Positions 1 to 7,712 of a DNA stretch of 60,576 nt are shown here, one piece after another; the stretch's first letter is position 1, and the number at the start of each line of letters is the position of its first letter. The notes below the pieces were generated by a model. It had not been told where the DNA came from. It worked only from the letters and a program-made list of their open reading frames with translations, and ran no database searches. The DNA comes from Mycobacterium sp. D16Q13 (lineage in GTDB: Bacteria; Actinomycetota; Actinomycetes; Mycobacteriales; Mycobacteriaceae). Position numbers and translations under genes: made by a program. The DNA lies in assembly GCF_002013375.1 (NCBI RefSeq), contig NZ_MAEW01000025.1, forward strand, positions 1-60,576. The letters run 5' to 3'.

Positions 1-327
1 CCCGCCCCCGAGCCTGCCCCGGCACCCGCCGCGGCAGCTCCCGAAATCCCGCTTCCCGCGGGTGTCCCGGACGCGGCGGATATCGGATTTGCCGCCGGCA
101 AGGCCGCGTTCGACGCCGGTCCGGTTGCCTCCAATGGGACGCTGAACCCTGATGCGGTCGCCGGTGTGGTGCGGCATCTGCCCGATCCCAACAACCTGCC
201 TCCCGGCACCACCGATGTCACTCCTCAGGACAGTCGCGGAGTGTCCTACCTCAAGGACATCGTCTTCGCCATGCAGACGCAGGATGTCAAGGCCAGCGAC
301 GCAATCCTCGCCCTGGCACAGCGCTAA
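1..327 (+). CDS. rpfA: C-terminal end of an RpfA-like resuscitation-promoting factor (5' truncated by window)
   Basis: The open frame enters from the left edge and stops with TAA at 325-327, leaving 108 residues. It begins with a Pro/Ala/Glu-rich segment and ends in a compact tail containing QTQDV and ALAQR, which resembles the C-terminal extension of mycobacterial RpfA proteins. The lytic transglycosylase domain, which would be N-terminal, lies outside the window, so the enzymatic part is not seen. Rpf proteins are secreted muralytic enzymes acting on peptidoglycan during resuscitation and division. The assignment also rests on gene order: in M. tuberculosis rpfA sits beside moaE2, mog and moaC2, which follow here at 3.4-4.8 kb. 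Another Pro/Ala-rich exported protein remains possible. Confidence 0.6.
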   Translation, partial: PAPEPAPAPAAAAPEIPLPAGVPDAADIGFAAGKAAFDAGPVASNGTLNPDAVAGVVRHLPDPNNLPPGTTDVTPQDSRGVSYLKDIVFAMQTQDVKASDAILALAQR

Positions 328-337
328 CTCGTACCTA

Positions 338-374
338 GACAATCGCCCCGGCCCTCACGGCCGGGGCGATTGTC
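338..374 (+). terminator. Strong hairpin terminator after the rpfA-like gene
   Basis: A perfect 16-bp inverted repeat (arms 338-353 and 359-374, starting GACAATCGCC) with a 5-base loop lies 10 bases after the stop codon. There is no long T tract, which is common for mycobacterial terminators. Confidence 0.85.
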
Positions 375-424
375 GTTGCGGGGTAACCCTTTCGGCAGGA
401 AGTGTAGGCCCCTTGTCAAGGGGG

Positions 425-452
425 TTGACGTCCCGGCTTCGAGGCGTACGTT
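425..452 (+). promoter_or_regulatory. Probable leaderless promoter of the first methyltransferase
   Basis: TTGACG at 425-430 and TACGTT at 447-452 form a -35/-10 pair with a 16-base spacer. The ATG at 460 lies 7 bases after the -10, about where transcription should start, and no Shine-Dalgarno sequence precedes it. This suggests a leaderless mRNA. Confidence 0.5.
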
Positions 453-459
453 GGTGGTC

Positions 460-1248
460 ATGACGGCACCGACCACTCCCCCGGACGTTCCCAGTCACGA
501 AGCATTCGAAGCGGTCTACAACGGCAAACCCATGTTCGAAGGCGCTCCCGCGGCGGGCGTGCCCTGGGATATCAGGGACGCGCAACCGCGGATCAAAGAG
601 CTCGCCGCCTACGGCGCGCTGCGCGGAGACATCTTGGATATCGGCTGCGGTCTCGGCGAGAACTCGATCTATCTCACCCAGCAAGGCCTCTCGGTCACCG
701 GCCTGGATTTTTCCCCTTCGGCCATTGAGCAGGCGAAGCAACGCGCCGCCGCCGCGGGTGTGACAGTCGACCTCCAGGTGGCCGACGCGACCACGCTCGA
801 CGGCTGGGACGCGCAGTTCGACACCGTGATCGACAGCGCCGTCTATCACTGTTTCGACCACGCCGGCCATCAGCAGTACGCGAAGGCACTGCACCGGGCC
901 ACCCGGCCGGGGGCACGCTGGTTCATCGCCTGCTTTGGCGATGGCACCGTGAACGGCATCGCGATGCCGTTCGGCGTGCAAGATCCCGAAGAGATCAACA
1001 GCGTATTGTCCGAAGCCAACTGGAACATCCAATACTTCGGCCGGACAACATATCTCGGATCCCGGACAGCATTCGTCGGCGCCGCGCTGGCCGGCATCGA
1101 TCCGGAACAGATGCCCGCCGATATGCGTGAGCGTTATCAGCGGCCGGGCGTGGCCGAAGAAGCACAGAAGACCCTTGAGCGTCTCCAGCAGCTAGACGAC
1201 GACATCATCCACATGCCGTTCTTCAACATCATCGCGGAAAGGGTCTGA
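460..1248 (+). CDS. Class I SAM-dependent methyltransferase (first of a tandem pair)
   Basis: A 262-residue protein with a Rossmann-type methyltransferase core. The SAM-binding motif I is LDIGCGLGEN near residue 62, followed by an acidic strand end (VTGLDFSP) and the post-motif VIDSAVYHCF. The fold type is clear, the substrate is not. Small-molecule methyltransferases of the thiopurine or halide/thiol type have similar architecture. The frame is open upstream, but ATG 460 is chosen because it fits the promoter at 425-452 and keeps the N-terminus like that of its neighbour. The next gene starts 5 bases after the stop and encodes a close paralogue, so the two are probably co-transcribed. Confidence 0.85.
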   Translation: MTAPTTPPDVPSHEAFEAVYNGKPMFEGAPAAGVPWDIRDAQPRIKELAAYGALRGDILDIGCGLGENSIYLTQQGLSVTGLDFSPSAIEQAKQRAAAAGVTVDLQVADATTLDGWDAQFDTVIDSAVYHCFDHAGHQQYAKALHRATRPGARWFIACFGDGTVNGIAMPFGVQDPEEINSVLSEANWNIQYFGRTTYLGSRTAFVGAALAGIDPEQMPADMRERYQRPGVAEEAQKTLERLQQLDDDIIHMPFFNIIAERV

Positions 1249-1253
1249 ACATC

Positions 1254-1961
1254 ATGACCGCACCAACCCAGAACATCTTCGAGGATCTCTATCGAGAGAG
1301 CGTCAAGGACGGCGGGCCCATCATCCCGTGGGATTCCAAGGACGCCAAACCACGGATCAAGGAGCTGGCCCTGCTCGGCGCGATCCGCGGAGACGTCCTG
1401 GATATCGGATGCGGCCTTGGCGACAACGCCATTTACCTGGCTCAGCAAGGCTTTAACGTCACCGGACTGGACTTCGCCCCCTCGGCGATCGAACAGGCCA
1501 AGGGCCGGGCAGCTGCAGCCGGCGTCACCGTCGACTTCCAGGTCGCCGACGCCACCGAGCTCGATGGCTGGGACGGACGGTTCGACACCGTGATCGACAG
1601 CGGCGTGTACCACTGCTTCGACAACGAGGGACACGCGAAGTACGCGAGCGCGCTGCACCGGGCCGCACGCCCCGGAGCACGTTGGTATATATGGTGTTTC
1701 GCTCAGGCCAGCGTGCACGGCATCCCGACCCCGTTCCAGAACGCACAGCAGGCAGAGGAAATCGAAGAGGCGCTGCCCGCCAACGGATGGACGGTGCTGC
1801 AGCTGAACCCGACGACAATGGCGGCACCAAAGGCCGAGTTCCTCAACGCGATTCGCGGCACCTACCGCGGAGACCCCGAGCGGCTAGAGCGACTGGAACA
1901 GGATCTCGACGATCCGCTGCTCTACATCCCCGTGTACACGGTCATCGCCGAACGGGCGTAG
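1254..1961 (+). CDS. Class I SAM-dependent methyltransferase (second of a tandem pair)
   Basis: A 235-residue paralogue of the preceding gene. Motif I reads LDIGCGLGDN, and the segments FAPSAIEQAK and VIDSGVYHCF match the first copy almost residue for residue, so the pair arose by tandem duplication. The copies differ most at the N-terminus, where this one lacks about 25 residues, and in the C-terminal third, which probably shapes the acceptor site. Start ATG 1254 lies 5 bases after the upstream TGA. The stop is 2 bases from the stop of the convergent lipase gene. The substrate is unknown. Confidence 0.85.
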   Translation: MTAPTQNIFEDLYRESVKDGGPIIPWDSKDAKPRIKELALLGAIRGDVLDIGCGLGDNAIYLAQQGFNVTGLDFAPSAIEQAKGRAAAAGVTVDFQVADATELDGWDGRFDTVIDSGVYHCFDNEGHAKYASALHRAARPGARWYIWCFAQASVHGIPTPFQNAQQAEEIEEALPANGWTVLQLNPTTMAAPKAEFLNAIRGTYRGDPERLERLEQDLDDPLLYIPVYTVIAERA

Positions 1962-1963
1962 GA

Positions 1964-3271
1964 CTATAGCTGGCGGCCCGCGAGTACGCGGGCCGCCGCC
2001 GCCGACATCACCGCCATGGTCCACAGCGCGGGCGTGGAGCCGAGCATGGATCTCACGGTGCGGGTGCCGGATTCGGGTGCCATGCCCTCGAGGCGTTGCG
2101 CCAGCCACCGCAGCGCGGCCGGTGCGCCCAGTATCACCAGTGATAGATGTTCGCTGAGCCTGTCACGCCGGTACGTGACGTCGGTGCCGTGGGTGGCGTA
2201 GAAGTCAGCCTGCCTATCCACCTCGTCGATGCCGACGAGCTGGTCGTGGATGGCGGTGTAGATGTACACCGGGCACGTTGGCGCCACCTTGCCCAAGCGG
2301 AGGTCCTCGCTCATCGCGGCGACATCGGGCAGCGCCATCAGTTCGGCGATCGGCAGGTCCACAAAGCGATCGAAGTTGCGCATCGCGTACCGCCCAACGG
2401 CCTGACCCGTCGAGAGCCCCCGTACCGTCGCCATGATCTTTTCACCCTGATGCGTAAGGTGTTTCGTCAGCACGGAATCCAATGCCGGATAGCTTCCGCG
2501 CAGAGCAGAGATCGCAGCGATGCCCAGCCCCGCGAACAACCCTCCGTCGGCCCTCTGCAGAATCTTGCTGGGGTCCGAGGCCGGCGACCCCAACGCCGCG
2601 GCGACGATGTTGAGTTCGGGGGCATAGTCCGGTGCCATCTCCGCGGTCCACGAACTGGCAAGCCCGCCACCGGAGTACCCCCACAATCCAATCGCCGTAT
2701 CGGCAGGGAGCCGCAGTTCGGCGAACCGTAGCGTGGCCCGCAGACCGTCGAGCACGTGGTAACCGGGCTGGCGCGCGACGACATAACGCCCGGGCTGCCC
2801 GCCGTGGTCGGCGACGCTCACGATCCAGCCCTGGCGCAACGCGGCGGCCATCAGCAGCAGTTCGATCTGCGGGTTGGCGAAGGGTCCACGCGCACCCTGC
2901 AGCAGGCAGTAGGAAGGAAAGCAGGATCGCTCGCTCGAGTTGATCGCACATTGGTACGCCAGCAGACGTGGCGAGCGCGGATCATGCCCGGCGGGCACCA
3001 GCACGGTGGTGATCGAAACCTCTGGCACACCATGCGGATCGGTAGTCCGGTAGAGCAGCTGCCACGCGGTCACTCGCTGACGCTGCAGTCCCAAGAATCC
3101 GATGTCCACAGGGCGCGCATGCAGAACAGTTCCCGGTGCCGCATCCTCGAAGCCGACGGGCGGAACGTGGAAGGGATCACCGGCGGGATGTGCCGGGCGC
3201 TTACCCGGGTGCGGGAAGATCTGCGGCGCCGGCGCCGCGGCGCGGTGTTTCGGTTGCACGGAAGTGCTCAT
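1964..3271 (-). CDS. Secretory-lipase (LIP) family alpha/beta hydrolase, Rv1592c-like
   Basis: A 435-residue alpha/beta hydrolase of the secretory lipase family. The nucleophile elbow is WGYSGGG with the serine near residue 200. An aspartate follows in TAIHDQLVG and a histidine in SEHLSL, giving a complete candidate triad. Length and layout resemble the Rv1592c group, whose members hydrolyse acyl esters. No classical signal peptide is visible at the chosen ATG: the N-terminus is Pro- and Ala-rich. The gene lies 87 bases downstream of moaE on the same strand, so read-through from the moa operon is possible. A short GC hairpin in between could separate them. Confidence 0.8.
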   Translation of the reverse strand: MSTSVQPKHRAAAPAPQIFPHPGKRPAHPAGDPFHVPPVGFEDAAPGTVLHARPVDIGFLGLQRQRVTAWQLLYRTTDPHGVPEVSITTVLVPAGHDPRSPRLLAYQCAINSSERSCFPSYCLLQGARGPFANPQIELLLMAAALRQGWIVSVADHGGQPGRYVVARQPGYHVLDGLRATLRFAELRLPADTAIGLWGYSGGGLASSWTAEMAPDYAPELNIVAAALGSPASDPSKILQRADGGLFAGLGIAAISALRGSYPALDSVLTKHLTHQGEKIMATVRGLSTGQAVGRYAMRNFDRFVDLPIAELMALPDVAAMSEDLRLGKVAPTCPVYIYTAIHDQLVGIDEVDRQADFYATHGTDVTYRRDRLSEHLSLVILGAPAALRWLAQRLEGMAPESGTRTVRSMLGSTPALWTMAVMSAAAARVLAGRQL

Positions 3272-3358
3272 GAACTAAGGAAGCTAACGCACACACGGCA
3301 CCCCCAACGCCCTGATCTGGGTTTTTAGGTACCAGACCCCAATCGGGGCCCGAATTTT

Positions 3359-3787
3359 TCAGGCCGACCCCACCCATTCGTTGCTGCCGTCGGCGAAGAA
3401 CTGGTGCTTCCATACCGGCAGCGCCGCCTTGACCTCGTCGACGAGGCGCTGGCACGTGACGAATGCCTGCCGTCGATGGTCGGCACTGACCGCCACCACG
3501 AAGGCCGCCTCTCCGACCGTCAGGGCGCCGATGCGGTGACTCACCGCCACCGCGCGCACATCCTCTGCTTCGGCGGCGATGCGCTCTACCACGTCGGTCA
3601 ACACCTGCTGGGCCGACGGATGTGCCGAATACTCAAGCCGCAGCACCGTCTTGCCGCCGTCGTGGTCACGCACATTGCCCACGAATCCGACCGTGGCCCC
3701 GGCAGATTCGTGATCGACGAGTTGCTCGTGCTCAATCAGCGAGATGCGTTCCGCGGTCAGCAGCGCACGGGAGACGCTAGCGCTCAT
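3359..3787 (-). CDS. moaE: Molybdopterin synthase catalytic subunit MoaE
   Basis: A 142-residue MoaE. With the thiocarboxylated small subunit MoaD it inserts the dithiolene sulfurs into precursor Z to make molybdopterin in the cytoplasm. The conserved C-terminal stretch VWKHQFFADG carries the family's catalytic lysine region, and FVGNVRDHDGG is the usual N-terminal loop. The ATG at 3787 overlaps the TGA of mog by 4 bases, which indicates translational coupling. The moaC-mog-moaE order matches moaC2-mog-moaE2 of M. tuberculosis. No moaD or moaA is visible; they would be expected on the far side of rpfA, outside the window. Confidence 0.93.
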   Translation of the reverse strand: MSASVSRALLTAERISLIEHEQLVDHESAGATVGFVGNVRDHDGGKTVLRLEYSAHPSAQQVLTDVVERIAAEAEDVRAVAVSHRIGALTVGEAAFVVAVSADHRRQAFVTCQRLVDEVKAALPVWKHQFFADGSNEWVGSA

Positions 3788-4269
3788 ACGTGATCACCCC
3801 CGGCTATCTGGTCCAGCGCATGGCCCAGCACGCCGTCGAGCACCGCAAGTCCGTCACGCACCCCGCCGGTGGAGCCGGGCAGGTTGACCACCAGGGTGCG
3901 GCCGACGACTCCGCACACGCCCCGGGACAGGATGCTGGTGGGCACGGTCGGCAGCCCGGAGCGTCTGATGGCATCGGCCAGCCCGGGAATCTGGTAATCC
4001 AGCAGTGGAGCGGTCTGTTCGGGTGTGGCATCGGTGGGTGAAAGCCCGGTACCGCCGGTGGTGATGACCAACGAAACTCCGTCGGAAACCGCGGCGCGGA
4101 TCGCCGCTCCCACCGCGCCGCCGTCGGGCACGACGATCGGTTTCTCCACACGGAAATCTTGTGCCCCAAGCCATTCCACGATGACTGGTCCGGTCTTGTC
4201 GGGGTACTGACCGGTGGCCGCCCGAGTGGAGGCCACGATCACCCGCGCAGACCTCAGGGTCGGGTCCAT
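3784..4269 (-). CDS. mog: Molybdopterin adenylyltransferase (MogA/MoaB family)
   Basis: A 161-residue MoCF-biosynthesis domain protein that adenylylates molybdopterin before molybdate insertion. The family signature is seen as TTGGTGLSPTD, and the GVCGVVGRTLVVNLPGS segment is also typical. Full length for the single-domain family. It overlaps the end of moaC by 16 bases and the start of moaE by 4, so it sits in the middle of a coupled three-gene unit. Confidence 0.92.
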   Translation of the reverse strand: MDPTLRSARVIVASTRAATGQYPDKTGPVIVEWLGAQDFRVEKPIVVPDGGAVGAAIRAAVSDGVSLVITTGGTGLSPTDATPEQTAPLLDYQIPGLADAIRRSGLPTVPTSILSRGVCGVVGRTLVVNLPGSTGGVRDGLAVLDGVLGHALDQIAGGDHV

Positions 4270-4766
4270 GTTCCGGTCTTGCCGCCCTCTTTGCGCAACA
4301 CTCGGACGTCGTCGATGCGCGATGCCGGGTCGACGGCCTTGACCATGTCGTGCAAGGTCAAGGCGGCGACCGTCACGGCGGTCAACGCTTCCATCTCGAC
4401 CCCGGTGCGGTCGTTGGTGCGCGCGGTGGCGGTGATCTGAAGGGATCCTGCGCTGGCCTCAATCTCGAAGTCCACGTCGATACCGGTGAGCGGTATCTGG
4501 TGACACAGCGGAATGAGCTCGCTGGTGCGTTTGGCGGCCATGATGGCAGCCAGCCGGGCCGTGGCAATGGCATCGCCCTTGGGCAGCGTGCCGTCGGCCA
4601 ACAGCTTCAGGACTTCCGGAGTGGTGACGAAGCGTCCGGCCGCGACCGCCTCGCGGGCGGTGGCCTGTTTGGCCGAGACGTCGACCATGTGTGCGGACCC
4701 GTGCTCGTCGATATGAGAGAGACGGTCAGGCGGTGATGAGCCGCTATCGCGAAGACCGTCGGACAC
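4254..4766 (-). CDS. moaC: Cyclic pyranopterin monophosphate synthase MoaC
   Basis: A 170-residue MoaC, which converts the MoaA product to cyclic pyranopterin monophosphate in the first stage of molybdenum cofactor synthesis. Conserved parts are the N-terminal HMVDVSAK, GDAIATARLA and the active-site region AAKRTSELIPLCH, followed by EMEALTAV. The start is a GTG at 4766, two bases after the stop of the small upstream gene, consistent with one transcript. A downstream start is possible but would cut the SHIDEHG segment that MoaC homologues keep. Confidence 0.92.
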   Translation of the reverse strand: MSDGLRDSGSSPPDRLSHIDEHGSAHMVDVSAKQATAREAVAAGRFVTTPEVLKLLADGTLPKGDAIATARLAAIMAAKRTSELIPLCHQIPLTGIDVDFEIEASAGSLQITATARTNDRTGVEMEALTAVTVAALTLHDMVKAVDPASRIDDVRVLRKEGGKTGTWTRP

Positions 4767-4768
4767 CG

Positions 4769-4942
4769 TTACTTGTTGATGACGGTGACGGGGTGCACAT
4801 AGGGCACGGACTGCACCGGGAACTCGATGTCGCCGAAGGGTGACAGGGCTCCGGTACGGTCGGCCGCGAGTTCGGAGACGGCATGCTCACCGTCCACATG
4901 TGCGGGCCAGCCGTTGTCGACGTATTGCTTCTTGTCAGCCAC
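4769..4942 (-). CDS. Small conserved hypothetical protein (Rv0863 position)
   Basis: A 57-residue protein from a GTG start at 4942, beginning VADKKQYVDNGWP and ending VTVINK. It has no signal peptide or membrane segment and many charged residues. In M. tuberculosis a small conserved gene (Rv0863) sits at the same place between moaC2 and the XPB-associated gene, which supports it being real. It ends 2 bases before moaC and is divergent from the 5006 gene, 63 bases away. A longer frame from 4969 exists, but the GTG start gives a more natural N-terminus. Function unknown. Confidence 0.65.
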   Translation of the reverse strand: MADKKQYVDNGWPAHVDGEHAVSELAADRTGALSPFGDIEFPVQSVPYVHPVTVINK

Positions 4943-5005
4943 GAAGCCATTGTGGCAGGCCGGGAGCACGACGGCGAACCCAACCCGCCTCTACGCTGGT
5001 GTCTG

Positions 5006-7231
5006 ATGAGTGACGATGCGGCGTTGGCTACCTGGCTGCGCCAGCTGCCCGATGAACAGTTGGTGCGGCTGGTCCGGTTGCGACCCGATTTGGCCTCGCC
5101 ACCTCCGGGGTCACTGGCGGCCCTCGCGGGCCGGGCGCTGTCGCGCCAGTCGGTACGCGCGGCCACCGACAACCTGGACTTTTTGACCTTGGCAGTCCTC
5201 GACGCGCTGCTAGTGGCTCGCGCAGACGTCACCGGCACTCCGATCTCGGAGGTGCTCGCCCAGGTCGATGGTCGCGCCACTGAACTGCAGGTGCGTGCCA
5301 CCCTGGACCGGCTGCGCGAGCTGGCACTGGTGTGGGGGAATCGCGAGCTGCACCTGGCGGGAGAGACACGGTTGGGGCTGCCCTGGGTGGTCGGCCAGGT
5401 GATCAGCGAGCAGACCCCCGAGTCCTACGACGCGGCCCGCGCCGCGTTGGCGGCGACCGACGAGCGCGGAATGGAGCTGCTGCAGGCCCTCATCACGGGA
5501 TCTCCCATCGGCCGAACCCGGGACGCCGCACCCGATGCCCCGGCTGATCGTCCGGTACAGCGGCTGCTCGCGGCCGGCCTGCTGCAGCGGATCGACGACG
5601 AGACGGTGCTGTTGCCCCGGTTCGTGGCACAGCTGCTCCGCGGTGAGGAGCCCGACCGGCTGCAGCCACCGACCACCGAGACGACGACGGCCACCCAGGC
5701 CGAAGCCAACGCCGCTGCCGCGGGGGCGGCACTTGATCTGCTGCGTGAAGTGGGCCTACTTCTCGATGAGCTCGGGGTCAACCCCGCTCCTCAGCTGCGC
5801 AGCGGTGGCCTGGGCGTGCGCGAGGTCAAAAGACTGGCGAAGGCGACGGGTATCGATGACACCCGGATGGGGCTGCTGCTGGAGGTGCTGGCGGCCGCCG
5901 AGCTGATCGCAGTGGGGGACCCCGATGTGCAGACAGACGCCGAGGGCTGGCATTGGGCGCCGACCACGCAGGCCGACCGCTTCGCCGAACTGCCGACCGC
6001 GACCCGCTGGTTTCGGCTGATGTCGGCGTGGTTGATGCTGGCGGCCCGTCCCGATCTGATCGGAAAGCGCACTAGCGAGGACAAACCGATAGCGGCCCTT
6101 TCGGATTCGCTACGGTCGACGGCGGCGCCCCATGACCGCAAGCTGCTCTTGGAGATCCTCGGCGAGCTGAAGCCCGGCGAGGGGTTGCGGGCCGAAGAGA
6201 CATCCCGGGTGATGCGGTGGCGCCGTCCGCGCTGGGGCGCACGGCTGGGCGTGGAGCCGGTGACGGCACTGTTGTTCGAGGCGACGACGCTGGGTGTGAT
6301 CGGGCGTGGCGCGTTGACGACACACGTGCGTACCTTCCTGGACAGCAGTGGCGACGAGGCGGCCACGCTGACCGCGATGGAGAAGGCGTTACCCGCTCCT
6401 ATCGACCACTTCCTCGTGCAGGCCGATCTGACGGTCGTCGCACCCGGCCCACTGATACGCGACGTGGAGCTCGAGCTGGCCGCGATGGCGGACCTCGAAT
6501 CAGCGGGGGCGGCAAGTGTTTTCCGGGTCAGCGACGCCAGTATCCGGCGTGCGCTGGATTCGGGGCGGACCGCCACCTCGCTGCACAGCTTCTTCGGTTC
6601 GCGCTCCAAAACCCCTGTCCCCCAATCGCTGACCTATCTCATCGACGATGTCGCGCGACGGCATGGACAGCTCCGGGCCGGTGTGGCCAGCTCGTTCCTG
6701 CGCTGCGATGACGTGGCCCTGCTGACGCAGGTGATGGCGTCGGTTCTGGCGGAGGATCTGGGGCTGCGGCTACTGGCCCCAACCGTCGCGGTGTCGTTGG
6801 CCCCGCTGGCCGAGTTGGTGGCTGGGCTGCGCGCGGCGGGCTTCGCCCCCGCCGCCGAGGACGCCACCGGAACCATCGTGGAACTCCGGGCACACCGCGC
6901 CCGGGTGACTCCCCAGCCGCACCGGATGGGCTGGACGCCACCGGTGCTCAGTGAGCCCGCGGCGGCGGCGGTGGTCAAGGCATTGCGCGCGGCGGGCGAT
7001 CACGACGGCGTCCGCATCGAGCCGTCGCATGCGGTAGCGCTGTTGCAGCAGTCCGCCAAGGCCCAGACCAGCGTGCTCATCGGGTACGTGGACCCGGCCG
7101 GGGTGGCGTCCTCGCGAGTGGTCAATCCGATCAGCGTTCGTGGTGGGCAGCTCTCAGCCTTCGACACCGCGGCGGGGCGGATCCGCGACTTCGCGATTCA
7201 CCGCATCACCGCGGTCTCGCCGCCGTCCTGA
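5006..7231 (+). CDS. Helicase-associated protein with XPB-type domain (Rv0862c-like)
   Basis: A 741-residue cytoplasmic protein starting at ATG 5006 (MSDDAALATWLRQL). The N-terminal half is rich in winged-helix-like segments and the C-terminal part matches the helicase C-terminal/XPB-Ssl2-associated type seen in the Rv0862c group. No Walker A motif is present, so it is not itself an ATPase. The XPB helicase gene follows at 7713 on the same strand, separated only by an antisense gene. This pairing is conserved in mycobacteria and suggests a partner role in DNA repair or transcription-coupled unwinding. That role is inferred from context. Confidence 0.8.
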   Translation: MSDDAALATWLRQLPDEQLVRLVRLRPDLASPPPGSLAALAGRALSRQSVRAATDNLDFLTLAVLDALLVARADVTGTPISEVLAQVDGRATELQVRATLDRLRELALVWGNRELHLAGETRLGLPWVVGQVISEQTPESYDAARAALAATDERGMELLQALITGSPIGRTRDAAPDAPADRPVQRLLAAGLLQRIDDETVLLPRFVAQLLRGEEPDRLQPPTTETTTATQAEANAAAAGAALDLLREVGLLLDELGVNPAPQLRSGGLGVREVKRLAKATGIDDTRMGLLLEVLAAAELIAVGDPDVQTDAEGWHWAPTTQADRFAELPTATRWFRLMSAWLMLAARPDLIGKRTSEDKPIAALSDSLRSTAAPHDRKLLLEILGELKPGEGLRAEETSRVMRWRRPRWGARLGVEPVTALLFEATTLGVIGRGALTTHVRTFLDSSGDEAATLTAMEKALPAPIDHFLVQADLTVVAPGPLIRDVELELAAMADLESAGAASVFRVSDASIRRALDSGRTATSLHSFFGSRSKTPVPQSLTYLIDDVARRHGQLRAGVASSFLRCDDVALLTQVMASVLAEDLGLRLLAPTVAVSLAPLAELVAGLRAAGFAPAAEDATGTIVELRAHRARVTPQPHRMGWTPPVLSEPAAAAVVKALRAAGDHDGVRIEPSHAVALLQQSAKAQTSVLIGYVDPAGVASSRVVNPISVRGGQLSAFDTAAGRIRDFAIHRITAVSPPS

Positions 7232-7249
7232 CCGTCGATCAGCTCCGCG

Positions 7250-7648
7250 TCAGCGGACGCCCTCGAACGGATTCCATGACTCGCTATGGCGAACCCAGTG
7301 CAAGTAGTAGGCCTGGTTGGCGATCCCCATAAACAGCGCAGCAAAGCCGAAGGAGAACGCGCGCGTCACGCTGTCGGAGGCGCCCACCACTCCCAGCACG
7401 ACGCCGAGACCGACACTGATCCCCAGCAGCACCAGGCCCTTGCGCCACATTCCCTTGACGAAGAAGTAGATCGGACCAAAGAAAAAGGCAAGGAAATTAC
7501 TGGTTAACCGGATACGTTCCCAAAACGACCCCGCACGGAAGATGGCATTCGCCTCTTCTTTCGTCGGCGCCGCGGCGTAGTGGTCGTAGAACGCGAACCG
7601 GCGCTGCCAGATCTCGGCCAGGGTGCTGCGGTCTTGAGGTGTCGTCAC
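7250..7648 (-). CDS. DUF2628 family membrane protein
   Basis: A 132-residue protein with a soluble N-terminus (WQRRFAFYDHY) and two to three hydrophobic segments. The DUF2628 hallmark FFFGPIYFFVKGMWRKG is centred near residue 65. It ends with SWNPFEG. A paralogue with the same landmarks lies at 49318-49755. The gene is antisense between the two XPB-related genes, and its divergent neighbour starts 65 bases away at 7713. Function unknown. A role in the membrane is all that can be inferred. Confidence 0.8.
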   Translation of the reverse strand: MTTPQDRSTLAEIWQRRFAFYDHYAAAPTKEEANAIFRAGSFWERIRLTSNFLAFFFGPIYFFVKGMWRKGLVLLGISVGLGVVLGVVGASDSVTRAFSFGFAALFMGIANQAYYLHWVRHSESWNPFEGVR

Positions 7649-7712
7649 CGCAGCAATCTACCAGGACACACAGCACCCGCCAATGTCCGCAGGGGTCACT
7701 ATCCTGGACCGA

